NCBI RefSeq assembly: GCF_040183065.1
Contig: NC_091123.1
Span: 113,372,821-113,436,820, forward strand
Origin: Periplaneta americana
Taxonomy: Eukaryota; Arthropoda; Insecta; Blattodea; Blattidae
Direction of reading: 5' to 3'
Length of the DNA stretch: 64,000 nucleotides
Shown piece after piece: positions 43,216 to 54,324 of this stretch. How positions within the stretch are numbered: position 1 is the stretch's first letter; the number at the start of each line of letters is the position of its first letter. The notes beneath the pieces were generated by a model that saw only the letters and a program-made list of their open reading frames with translations, did no database searches and was not told the origin of the DNA. The position numbers were made by a program, and so were the translations under genes.

Positions 43216-43849
43216 ACTCAATTTTCTATTCATTATATCTGTGCAAAATACATTTTTGTTCACTATTTCTACCGATAAATACAGCTTCGTTACATATATA
43301 ATAATTTGCCCATGTCTGTATATACGAAGCTGGAAATTTACACTTAGTTATACTGTGTATTCACTATTTACCTCTATGTCCACGTTCACCATGATGTCGA
43401 AATCTCACATCAAGAGGAAGATGTATGTCTGCCACTAACAAAAGCAAACTTCTTAACCGAAAGTTGGGTCGTCGAGCAACTTACCTAGAAAGAAAATAGA
43501 CATAGTTTAACGTAAGGTTACATAACGGTAAAAAAAAACATACCAATGTAACTCTTCTTAAGACATATAATACAATACGGGTTCAAGAACACGCTAAATG
43601 CACGCAATTTTCCTTGCGAAAGTTAGAAAGTCTTTAAGAAGAAAAATGAAAGACGGAAATTACGAGTAGTAGCGGCGCTATTCAATTTGATTTCCAACTG
43701 GAACTTCTCACACTACAAGTCTTACTATATGTAGTTAATACCAACCACTTCAGCCTTCTTACATCTTCTATTTTATAATAAAGCATAAATTGCAATAGGC
43801 CATACTAAACGTTTAAAAACAAGGATCCCACCATCACCTACATTTATCA
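43216..43849. other. Unrecognised intergenic sequence
   Basis: No feature recognised. Confidence 0.4.
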
Positions 43850-44690
43850 ACTTCTACTTGGAGGATTTAGTGAAAAACTGTTTGCAGAACATAGAAGGGG
43901 TGATACTGGGGGGAAGAACAATAACGCGCGTAAGATTTTCTGATGATGTGGCATTGTTAGCAGAAAAAGAGATTATACTAAGGCATATGCTACTGGAGCT
44001 AAATAACAGCTGTGAGAAGTATGGGATGAAGATAAACACAAACAAGACAAATACCATGGTTATCGAAAAAAAGTAAAGAAGGTAAACGTGTGAACTGGAA
44101 CTGAGGCAGTGAAACAAGTGGACAGCTTCAAACACTTCGGGTGTACTGAACAGTAACATGAACTGTTGCCTAGAAGTCAAAAGGAGGCTATTAATTGCAA
44201 AGTAAAAGGAGCATTTTCTGCGGAACTTTGAAAAAAGAATTAAGGAAGAGACAGTGAGATCTTGGTATGGGACAGAAACACGGACATCACGACGAAGCGA
44301 AAAGAAACGATTGGGAACATTCGAAATGTGGATATTAAAAAAAATGGAGGGTGTGCAATGGACAAAAAATAAGAAATGTAGCTGTACTAGAAATAATGGG
44401 TAAGAGGGAATAATGCTGAAACTAATCAGGAAGAAAAAAAGGAACTGGCAGGACTACTGGCTAAGAAGAAATTGTCTACTGAAGGATGCACTGGAAGGAA
44501 TGGAAAACGGAAAAGAAGTCCGAGGCAGAAGAAGATATTATACAATACACAACATTAATATATAGAATGGATCTATGTGGAGACGTAGAGGAAGGCGGAA
44601 AAGAGAGAAGATTGAAAAATGCTGAGATTGCATTGAAGCACCTGACCTTGGGCAAAAGAAACTATAAATGAACATAAAAAGTACTGTATT
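43850..44690 (+). pseudogene. Non-LTR RT fragment (third RT family), copy 1
   Basis: The frame 43858-44076 reads LQNIEGVILGGRTITRVRFS DDVALLAEKEIILRHMLLEL NNSCEKYGMKINTNKTNTMV. The FSDD block is the RT catalytic motif with both Asp intact. The thumb and C-terminal parts follow in other frames: VDSFKHFG, EVKRRL, FCGTLKKELRKRQ, YGTETRTSRRSEKKRLGTFE, KKKRNWQDYWLRRNCLLKDA LEGMENGK. Several frameshifts. It matches the fragment at 55195-55625. Confidence 0.7.
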
Positions 44691-45347
44691 AGTACTACAT
44701 TATTACACTAATCGTCTGTATGTGCATTGAAGTTTAGTGACCAATCTTACGTCATTTATAGTTTTATAATTTCGAAAAATATTCTCCTTAGAGGAATAAT
44801 ATTATTCGTCTAAGTGGATAACAAATTACAGGTGGAGTGTGAGGAAAATTCAACAATACTGGAGTCATTTGTGGAAGAGGGTACCGTGAATCTACAACGT
44901 TTTTCGCCAGCTGTACTTTCCTTTCGAGGGACTATGCTAAGATAGCTATCAGCCTTAAAAATCCACTGTCCTCGGCCGGGTTTGAACTCGACAACCTTAG
45001 TTACAATAGAAAATAAAAAGTGTATAGCCTCTACACGAGGTAGCAGTTAAATTTCCCAAGTCGTAAATGTGTAGTACCTGATCTTTTTAAATAAATATTC
45101 ATATAAAAGGAGATGATAAATTAGAATTACATGTAACACTTTTAAATTCAATACTCTCCAGCATTACAATTAAACAATTGGTTTATTATAACTAAAATAA
45201 CATATAAAAATGAAGTACACAAAATCAATCTGACTGCTTATAAACTGATTCAAATATCTGATGAGCACCTTTATTTGATTTAGTCTTTATATGGTGAACA
45301 ACGATGTAATTTCAAATCACTGACATAAATTTGATTAGGTATTGCAC
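44691..45347. other. Mostly unrecognised; tRNA-like T-arm remnant
   Basis: The minus strand at about 44965-45003 has AAGGTTGTCGAGTTCAAACC CGGCCGAGG, a B-box-like SINE head remnant. Confidence 0.35.
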
Positions 45348-45355
45348 GCGTTGAC

Positions 45356-45550
45356 CAGTGGCGTATACTGGTTAAAGGGTTTGGGCTACCGCTGACCCTA
45401 TTATTACACAAAATATATCTAACAATTACTTTAATTTCAATTACTATGGTAAAACTAATAATACAAAATTATTACATTATGTTATATTATAAACTTTTTC
45501 TTTTGTAATTTCCTTGGGCTACCGCCGGTAGCCCGCAAAATACGCCCCTG
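45356..45550. mobile_element. 195-bp hAT-type MITE with exact 8-bp target duplication
   Basis: GCGTTGAC is present at 45348-45355 and 45551-45558. The left end CAGTGGCGTATACTGG and the reverse complement of the right end CAGGGGCGTATTTTGCGGGC share the hAT-like CAG.GGCGTA start; inner inverted copies of GGGCTACCGC add to the fold-back. There is no coding capacity. Confidence 0.85.
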
Positions 45551-45558
45551 GCGTTGAC

Positions 45559-46427
45559 TATTGCCGGTGTGGAAACATTGACTAAATCGTTGACACTTTG
45601 TAACTGAACTGCAGAATAGTGGTTAGAAAATGCCTTTCCTTTGCTCTTTATTCTCGCACTCGTTGCATTCTATTCTTTTTCGTTTCAGTTCAATTTTTGG
45701 CGACATCTGCAGGTTTCCTTTCACACCACGCTCTTTTATCGTTCAGCTCTTGATTGTGCCACATTTTTCAACTAAAGCCTTTGAACAAGGTAATTTCACA
45801 CACTGGTTTGGGCTGTATAACGTCGCAACACTACATAGAAAACGCAGTGCCCAACAGCAGCCTCACTCCCAACAATTTATGCATTAACTTGTGCGAATTG
45901 GCAGAAAATTGCAAACTTAAGCAACTTTGCGTGATAACACACCTAAAAATGTACTCAATTCCATAGGAACAACATGCAAAGGCCTCTTAAAACATTCATC
46001 ACAGAATTTTATTTTACAACGTTTCACTCGTAACCTGTTTGAAGAAGATCGCTTCAAAAGTAAAATTTGCATGAATTAATTTCGCTTTGGAAGAGGATTC
46101 GTACACAAGTTGTACATACGAGACATGAAACTACCAATTTTACATCTCTTCCTGAACAAAAAATAATATTTTTTATCGCCTTCACATCCCCTACTCTCGG
46201 CATATAATCACAAGTATGACAACTAGGAACCGTATTTTTTGGTGAAATCAAATAGGTGATTTCGGTGTTAAATCTTCCACTATTTCGTTGGATATTTCAT
46301 GAAATAAGTTTTGAATTCGGTAGTTATTTAATTAAATAAGATTTCAAATGTATTAGGTCATATTTTGTCTTTTTTTTTTCCCTTGTGTCTTTTTTCTTGC
46401 GCAGACTACGTATCAGCATAACCAAAA
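45559..46427. other. Unrecognised intergenic sequence
   Basis: Overlapping open frames at 45630-45966 lack any family signature. No element termini recognised. Confidence 0.4.
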
Positions 46428-46429
46428 TA

Positions 46430-47125
46430 CAGGGTGTTAAAAAAGTATCCAATATTTTAGGAGGTGCTAATATGAATCAAAACAAGAAAATAATGTCTAA
46501 TAAACATGGGTCCTACAACACATACTTTCTGAGATCTGAACATTTGTTCATAAGAGGTGCTCAATGTGACGTCATTTCATGGCAATGCATTACTCTGCCC
46601 TCCGGCGTAAAGAATCACGCACTCTTTGAAATTTCTTTTAATACGTTAATAAGAAACACCTGATAACGATCCCCAGTTAACCTCTGAGGTCGCACGCATG
46701 ACCCTATTAATCTATCACCAAGAACGCCTGCCCATAAGTTGACTGAGAGTCGGTGCTGATGTCTTGTTTCTTCAACTGCATTGGGATTTTCATCAGCCTA
46801 CACATGCTAATTACGAAAATTCACAACACCATCTCTGCTGAACCCCCCTCACATCCGCAACAAGACTTTTGTTTTCAGTATTTCTTCCGACGTATCATTA
46901 TTCCATGCCAGGGGTGTCAACTACGGTATGATTATCTGATAGTCTGCTGTATAGCAGGGCAGAGAAATGCATTGCCATGAATGGACATCACATTGAGCAC
47001 CTCCTATGAACAAGTGTTCAGATCTCAGAAAGTATGTGTTGTAGGACCCCTGTTTATAAGACATTATTTCCTTGTTTTGATGCATACTATCACCTCCTAA
47101 AATATCGGATTTTTTTAACACCCTG
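46430..47125 (-). mobile_element. Internally deleted DD41D-type element, 696 bp
   Basis: TA at 46428-46429 and 47126-47127 flanks an element whose ends CAGGGTGTTAAAAAA.T.CCG.TATTTTAGGAGG are inverted repeats extending inward about 165 bp (through GTGCTCAATGTGA and TGGCAATGCATT). The middle minus strand still encodes transposase scraps: RDGVVNFRN, ADENPNAVEETRHQHRLSVN and LWAGVLGDRLIG, collinear with the WAYENPRATVPSHHQVRFSL NMWAGIIGDRLVG region of the 26991-28478 element. So it is a non-autonomous derivative of a related but separate DD41D lineage. Confidence 0.8.
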
Positions 47126-47127
47126 TA

Positions 47128-49009
47128 TAAACTAAACAAGTTTTCTACATTGTCCGAACTAAGATTTATGCGATAGTCAATGAGTATTTTCGTGTACGCA
47201 GAAAAGTCCCTCTCACTGAACCGATTACATCTAGAAAACCACTCTGCCTGCACACAATTCACACCAAATTCACTGTGGTCCTCTACTAGTCCTCCCAAGT
47301 TATTTTCGCGTCACAATATAGCCCTCGGTGCATAACATACTGCAGGAAAGATTGAGCATACAACATTCTTCAATTTTTTCTCCAGTCGACTACAGAAATC
47401 GATCTTCTTTCGATAGCTATAGAAATAGTAAAAATGAGAGTACACAACATCCATAAAGAAAATACAGAAATACTGACGTTAACAAGCGACTGACAAATTA
47501 AATAAATCGAGTCACATCATGTTCTTTCACAATATTGGATAACATTTGGGTCCATATTTAATACTTCTTGCGAAAGAAGGGATGTATTTAGTGGTTATTG
47601 ACATATTTCGAACAATGAACCAATTTTCACCTTATTTCGCGGGTTTGTTTTACTTAAATATGGTATTTTATGTATATAGGAGAGTAAATGTAACAAAAAA
47701 AATTGTGCAAAATTTAGCGCGTATCACTACTACCAAAAAATATGGTCCCTAATGGTAATTGCTTACTACCGAGAACGGCTCTCTTAAAACACACCAACAT
47801 AGGTTGTCTGTAGATACAGTTTCCACAAAGTAAAATATATATTTAAAATAGTGACGTAAATAGTCCTTACCTTACATTATATTAATAACCATATGAACAC
47901 TTAACGTTGATCTACGGTAAATGAGAGGAAAAGCCACACTGCAATGTTCCGAAAACTCATTTTCATTTCATTATGCAGAGAAAGGTTCCTGTAACTACGT
48001 GCGACTGGTCTGAAATTAAAATAAAGCCAAAACACCACATTTCCTCGTTTTCTAGCAGCATGGGAACAATTCCAAGAAATGCGAGATAGAACGAAAACAC
48101 CGACGCTCAATAACTCCGCCTCAACCTGAATCTAGATTACCTGCGTCACAGTGTTGTTGTGTAAGTTGCAGCTGTCTCGTGCTAGCATCCTGGAAAGTTT
48201 AATACATCAAGCACAGAAAAGGCGGTCACTAATGCCAGTTCATCATGTCTATAGCGGTATTTAACGACACTATACCATTCCGACACTGTAAAGTTAACGC
48301 TATCTGTTACGATGACCATGAACATTGTAAATATATTAATGTACAAAATCGATGGTGTTTGTTGTTTTATTCCACCAGACGACTCAAAAAATACATAATC
48401 GTCCTAAGTAAGGAGAAGCTATTGAGGATTATTCAGGAGAATTTGCATTGCACTCTTCCCACTGCTCGAGAGAAGAAAAAGATTGAATCTCTTTAAGGGA
48501 ACGAGGAAAATAGTGTCCTACTCAACCAAACGGTAGAAATGGCTAAATCCATATGATTGACTGATCAAACGACCCATTAACGACCTACCGACTTACGAAC
48601 AACCGACCTAAGATTGACCAAACAACCGACTATCACCTAGATTTAACCATTTCTAAAGACTCCACCGCGGATGACACCTTTTCTTCTCACACTAATTTTT
48701 CACATGAAGATGCTGGCAGTTTAAACTTTCAAAACTTCGTGAAGTTACTATGTTATATTTTCCCACTTTTACCAACAAGAGAAAGAATCAACCCAAGTCT
48801 ACTTCTAACACAGAAACTATACAGCGCATTTTACACCGAAACGATTCATAAAAAAATTGACACCCATAGCTATGTGCTTGTAACAGCGACGTACATTCAC
48901 AATATGCGTTAAAGAAATATAACTAAACTGACATACACTCACAATAAACAATGAACACCAACATACACTCACGACATGTACTACATTTACAGTGACATAC
49001 ACTCAGAGC
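47128..49009. other. Unrecognised intergenic sequence
   Basis: No gene recognised. Near 48928-49003 an ACATACACTCA motif occurs three times at irregular spacing. Confidence 0.45.
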
Positions 49010-49222
49010 ACAGCTCATGAATTTTGTCAAGACACTCGCGATGTGCAGTACGGGAACAATGTTTCTGTAGGGGGTAGGAGTAGAAGGGAAGTTCGGGCGT
49101 GTATCTACCGAGTTCAAGACAATGAGTAATCCATTCCCCTATAATTCGTAAGTAGACATCCGATCTCGTGCGCAGCTCTGTAGGAAGAGTGGGGAAGTGT
49201 CTTGACAAAATGCATGAGCTGT
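49010..49222. mobile_element. 213-bp inverted-repeat element, class unknown
   Basis: The left end ACAGCTCATGAATTTTGTCA AGACACT and the reverse complement of the right end differ by one base over 27 bp. The interior is not obviously palindromic. I found no clear target duplication, so it could be a MITE or a fold-back formed another way. Confidence 0.5.
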
Positions 49223-49498
49223 AAGTATACATTATGAGAATACATATACAAAAGATGTAGAAATATACTAACAATATGCGTGAAGTAAATGCATATATGG
49301 AGACAAAGTTGAAAATATACCTCAGTGAAGTTGTTGATCAAGTGTAAGGACATTTACCGACAACATTCATTATTTAAATGTAACGAGAATGTCTACTATA
49401 GATAATATAGGGTCATTCAAAAAGGTTTTCGAAGTCCTCTAACTTCGTTAAGATGCAAGTTTATAAAATAACATAAATAATAATTACTTAGGTCTACT

Positions 49499-49765
49499 TA
49501 CAAATGGCTTTTAAAGAACACGGAAGTTCATTGCCGCCCTCAGATAAACCCACCATCGGTACCTAACCTGAGCAAGATTAATCCAGTCTACATCATATCC
49601 CACCTCCCTCAAATCCATTTTAAAATTATCCTTCCACCTAAGTCTCGGCCTCCTCAAAGGTCTTTTTTCCCCTCCGGTCTCCCAACTAATACTCTATATG
49701 CCTTTTGGATTCGCCCATACGTGCTACATGCCCAGCCCATCTCAAACGACTGGATTTAATAATCC
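49499..49765 (-). mobile_element. RTE-like retrotransposon 3' fragment (copy D, minus part)
   Basis: 3' end TTACAAATGGCTTTTAAAGA (plus-strand view) through the GRP-rich C-terminal codons to about CTGGATTTAATAATCC, where it is 5'-truncated. This older copy lies next to the 5' end of an oppositely oriented copy. Confidence 0.75.
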
Positions 49766-49781
49766 TAATTATATTAAATTA

Positions 49782-50418
49782 CAGAGATTAAGGGTGTTTG
49801 AGAATAAGGTTCTTAGGAAAATATTTGGGGCTAAAAGGGATGAAGTTACAGGAGTATGGAGAAAGTTACACAACGCAGAACTTCACACATTGTATTCTTC
49901 ACCTGACATAATTAGGAACATTAACCACTTCCCTTATTATCCCGAGTTAACGCGGGTTGCTAACATGTGTCAAAATTTATTAACCCGAGTTAACTCGTTT
50001 GAGACCCATTGCCTATTTCATAGTGATTTTTTAAGTATGTAAGAAAATTAGTGACGTACAGTGATTCTGCAATATTAAATGACCTCTTTACGAAAATAAA
50101 AAAAAAATATCACACTTTTTTTTCACAAAACTGGTAAAATAAATAGTAAGGGAAGAGGTTAAATCCAGACGTTTGAGATGGGCAGGACATGTAGCACGTA
50201 TGGGCGAATCCAGAAATGCATATAGAGTGTTATTTGGGAGGCAGGAGGGAATAAGACTTTTGGGGAGGCCGAAACGTAGATGGGAGGATAATATTAAAAT
50301 GGATTTGAGGGAGATGGGATATGATGATACAGATTGGATTAATCTTGCTCAGGATAGGGAACGATGGCGGCTTATGTGAGGACGGCAATGAACCTCCGGG
50401 TTCCTTAAAAGCCGTAAG
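49782..50418 (+). mobile_element. RTE-like retrotransposon 3' fragment (copy D, plus part) with 16-bp target duplication
   Basis: Starts in CAGAGATTAAGGGTGTTTGA (RLRVFENKVLRKIFGAKRDE, then VTGVWRKLHNAELHTLYSSP), is interrupted at 49925-50158 by a MITE, resumes as RLRWAGHVARMGESRNAYRV and LLGRPKRRWEDNIKMDLREM, and ends GGTTCCTTAAAAGCCGTAAG. TAATTATATTAAATTA is present on both sides (49766-49781 and 50419-50434), a target duplication showing that this is a separate insertion. Confidence 0.85.
49925..50158. mobile_element. piggyBac-type MITE, 234 bp, in TTAA
   Basis: Sits exactly within the retroelement sequence AACATTAAATCCAGACG, duplicating TTAA (49921-49924 and 50159-50162). The left end CCACTTCCCTTATTAT and the reverse complement of the right end CCTCTTCCCTTACTAT differ at two positions. 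TTAA duplication and a CC-start TIR are diagnostic of piggyBac. The interior includes an inverted GAGTTAAC/GTTAACTC pair (about 49944-50001) but no transposase. Confidence 0.9.
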
Positions 50419-50434
50419 TAATTATATTAAATTA

Positions 50435-51425
50435 TAGTTGTGTAGTTTCAGTCTTCAACTTATCGATCTACATATATATGTAATTAATTTCTGTTGTATT
50501 GCATTGCAAAGTTATATTTCCACATATATTTTCGATTTATTTAAAAAGTCATCTTCAGGTGGAGAACACAATATATGGCACATTAAATACAGGTGCTATG
50601 CAGTAAGAGAACATTTGTGCATATTATAAAACTGAACATGTATAAAAACATTATAAAATTATATGTGCGTACTAGAGTGGTTCTAAGTTATTTTGGCATG
50701 CAATGAATAACATTTAATAAAATTTTTAATATGTTAAAATTAGTCTTATAATGATAATCGCACTATGGCTCTGAACCCTCCAATTTAATGAATTTTATAT
50801 TTGTTTAATCATTCCAGTGAGGACATAAGAACGCAGATGTGGCACAATTCCTGCACAACGAACAAGAACAACATACCCCATGATAAAGCCGTACAGCCTT
50901 ACTGAGTGACTGAGAAGGTCAAAGTACTGTGACAGGGCCCACAGTCCGTGATGCTAACGTATCACGCTACCACAATGCATTGGGACGTATTAGGTTCCTG
51001 TCGTGATGAGTCGAGGACTGTAACTAGGACCGAAGTGGAAGACTAACACGCTATACCGTTTCTCAGTCTCATAAGACGTAGTCTCTAAGGAGTTAAGTCT
51101 TTGGGGCAATTTTGCCATGCAGTATACTCCTTCCACAGTATTCAGTTTGTCTGATTCACAAGCGGTGTAAGGTTTTGGAGTGAAGAATATTTGTCTTCAA
51201 TAGGGAAACATACTCTATAAATAAATTACATTACAGCTTTTGGTAAATAAACTGTCAATAAAACATTCTACATAAACACATTGTAACAATTCCACAATAT
51301 ACTGTAATTCCAAAATATCTTGTAAGAGAATTATAAGTTACTCGAATTCGAAATTAGCTGAATCACTCTATTTCAAGCACATGAATTATAAACTAAGCAC
51401 AGTAATTCTAAAATATATATATATA

Positions 51426-51468
<43 letters not shown>

Positions 51469-51487
51469 AGAAATATTCCATAGGTAC

Positions 51488-51545
<58 letters not shown>

Positions 51546-52647
51546 GCAAACAATAGTAGTAATATATTATAATAAAAATAAAAAATTAAGATAAATAATT
51601 ATTAATAATAATGATAATAATAGTAATTAATATGTTCAATCATATAAAATTGCGCATAAAATTCATAATATACGAGTACCATACTAATTGCGATAGAAGT
51701 TGCAGTTTTAATACATCAGGAGCCTATTTCACAAAGGTATAGTATTATTACAAATTACCAGTGAAAGATATTGTAAAGTAGGGCGTTGTATCTTTCTGTA
51801 CCACGAATGAATTAAAATTCTTGTACATTACCAATGAATCGCTAGAAGTAACATCATATCAATAAAAATATTAAGTCATATCATGAAACAGCTGTTTAGC
51901 TTCTTATTTCATTCGTCGAATTAGGTTAGCTTAGTTTCCTTAATCGTAATGTCGCATTTTAAAGTGTGTTATAGGCCTACAGCAGAGATTCATAGTACTG
52001 TAATATTTCTATGAATTTCGTAATCTTGCACAGTTATTTTATATTAGGCCTACTTCTTTGATAATGAAAAATGACTTCTTTATTATTATCATCATCATAA
52101 TGTTCTTCTACGATCCCCGTATACCGCTCTGCGAGAACTTCCCATATTAGTCAACAGATGCCGCTAATAATCTTCACCCGCCAAACTTATTTGTTACGAA
52201 ACTGGAAACACTGCAAACTTATTGAAATGGTGTCAAAGAAGAAGAAACTGTTCCTTTTGAAGGAGATAGAAGGAAAAAAGATATTCTAGATAACTATATA
52301 TCAATATATATTGTAATATTATCAAATATATTTAAATAGCACTAGTACATGTACAGTATATATTAGTCTCCTTTCATTCGTAGAGAATACTTTCCAATTC
52401 ACACAAATACTGGTACTTTTGTGATAAAATATGACTGTAGAAAAATCTTTTGTAGAACAAAAGCCCTAGCATTTGTACTACTTACTAGACAATTTACTTG
52501 TAACGTACAACACTATACCTTTATGGAATAGGTCTCTGCAGACCGAAAAGAGAGATTTAGAATGTTTGCTGTTGAAAAGATGGTGACTTTTCATAAGTCT
52601 CACAGCAACAGGTGAGCTAAAAATGTTTATATCAGATTCCAAGATTA
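50435..52647. other. Mostly unrecognised; microsatellites
   Basis: Contains (TA)n at about 51412-51428, (ATT)n at about 51429-51467 and (AAT)n at about 51487-51545. No gene or element boundary was recognised elsewhere. Confidence 0.5.
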
Positions 52648-52649
52648 TA

Positions 52650-53182
52650 CAGGGTGGAAGTGAAATAACCCTGCAGATTGAAACAGACGATAGCTACACT
52701 TAAAAAAAGAAAAAAACCTATATTAGGTTTCGTGATTACTGTAAATGCACGGTTAATTAGAAAAGTAAATTGGAAGTTTCAGCAGTGCGGCAACATCGCC
52801 GCAAACATACTGCTCTTTCTTCTCGTAATAAAGATATAAGAGGTCAACGAACTCAAGTCTGTGTCTATACGTGAGTCTCCCTCTCTCGTTACGACGTTGC
52901 AATCTGCTCGCATCGTTCAGTGGCTTGAAATTAGTGATTTTTAAATTAAATTAACACAAAAAACCGTCCATGCTATTGAAATACGCCAGAGAGATAAATG
53001 ATTCTTTATTAGATTTTCTATCCATATTGCCAAAAACCACGATCCTAATCGCAATAGTTACCGAATAAGAGAGTGTTAAACATTTGAAAAAAAAATCTTT
53101 CTGAGAAAATATTAACTTTCCACCAATATGGTACCTATTACACTTAACTTACAGTCTGCAGAATTATTTCACTTCCACCTTG
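52650..53182. mobile_element. TA-flanked TIR family (GGTGGAAGTGAAATAA), complete copy, 533 bp
   Basis: The left end CAGGGTGGAAGTGAAATAAC and the reverse complement of the right end CAAGGTGGAAGTGAAATAAT match over about 28 bp with few mismatches, both reaching CTGCAG. TA flanks both ends (52648-52649; 53183-53184), fitting a Tc1/mariner-type non-autonomous element. No ORF. Two other copies are at 21499-21989 and 25303-25366. Confidence 0.8.
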
Positions 53183-53227
53183 TATAATTTTAAGCGTCTT
53201 GAATAAAACAGGAGACCTTGAATTGAA

Positions 53228-53229
<2 letters not shown>

Positions 53230-53278
<49 letters not shown>
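53230..53278. repeat. (AAT)n microsatellite
   Basis: About 16 AAT units. Confidence 0.95.
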
Positions 53279-53537
53279 GTAAAAATATTATAGAAGTTTT
53301 AATAATTTTAAGCATTTCTTTCACTGAAATTAAATCAGATACCGGTAGTATTTTACCAATCACACTGCAGACATTTAAAAATCATGTAATTAACTCGTGT
53401 ACAGCTGTCAAAAAAAAAAAAAGTGGCCGCACTCGTGAACAGCGAATATTTTCAAAGTCCACTTCGGGTCGCGGCGATCTTACACGATGCATGTGCTTGT
53501 ACAAGCACTTCTCGAACTATGAAAGTGTTCCATGTCT

Positions 53538-53605
53538 GCGCCTCGTAGGCCAGCGGTAGAGTGCTTGTTTAATGATTCAAAGGTTGTGGGTTCGAGCTTT
53601 CTTCA
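53538..53605 (+). repeat. tRNA-like SINE head
   Basis: CTCGTAGGCCAGCGGTAGAG (A-box-like) and GTGGGTTCGAGC (B-box-like) are followed by TTTTCATTTTATTTTTT. The acceptor is not well paired. Confidence 0.5.
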
Positions 53606-53625
53606 AGTTTTCATTTTATTTTTTA

Positions 53626-53790
53626 ATCGTTCTTTAGCGATGTAAATGTTATTCAAATTACCATTTATATCCAGTTATCGTTCTTTATGGATATCACGTT
53701 ATTTATATTTTGTTATCGTTCTTTAGAGATATGAATAAAATTCAAGTCATCATTTGTATTCTGTTATCGTTTTATAACGATATGAATAAC
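53626..53790 (+). repeat. Tandem about 52-bp repeats with hairpin, block 1
   Basis: Four units begin ATCGTTCTTTA or a close variant at 53626, 53678, 53715 and 53766. The core TATCG-N8-CGATA is an inverted repeat; the unit at about 53765 is the most symmetrical (TATCGTTTTATAACGATA). Confidence 0.75.
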
Positions 53791-54324
53791 AATTATTATT
53801 ATTGTATCTCCAATGGTGGTTAGCCCTATTTTATATATGTATGTTAGGGCTATAGTTTCATACACAAAAAAGATAGGCATAAAGAGAAATAGAAAAGAAA
53901 ATTAAATTAGCTTACGCGATGTAAACAAAACATAAACAAACCGTAAATTAGGCATTGCGATTACAAAATAAATATCAGGTATCAATTTGGAACATACAAA
54001 AACATTAACAACACACATACGTAACACTTCTATAACACAAATACGCAGCTTTCCGTACCATACATCATAAATTAATACACAATAGTCACACAGACACAAT
54101 CAAACTATAATTACGACATTGCGACGACATAAAGCATCACATAACTGACTCACATGCATAACAAATCAAGCATCCGTTGCAACACATACACTTCAACATA
54201 GTAACCACACTTTTAAAAGTTACAAATTTGGCTCCAAGAAGAATAAATAGGACACTGTTACTAATTACTATTCTTCTACAATTTCTTAAATAGGCCTACA
54301 TCTGTAATAAATCTGTGAAATTCC
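53791..54324. other. Unrecognised sequence between tandem-repeat blocks
   Basis: No feature recognised. Its minus strand has a 65-codon frame (53902-54099) without family signature. Confidence 0.4.

Noticed and set aside
45630..45966. Two overlapping open frames of 70-85 codons
   Set aside because: No family signature or composition shift to support coding.
48245..48496. 83-codon open frame
   Set aside because: No homology that I recognise; short and isolated.
49499..50418. Twin-priming (5' inversion) of a single RTE-like insertion
   Set aside because: Both oppositely oriented parts carry their own 3' ends, and the plus copy has its own 16-bp target duplication, so two insertions fit better.
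51381..51572. 63-codon open frame rich in Tyr and Ile
   Set aside because: Translation of ATT/AAT microsatellites.
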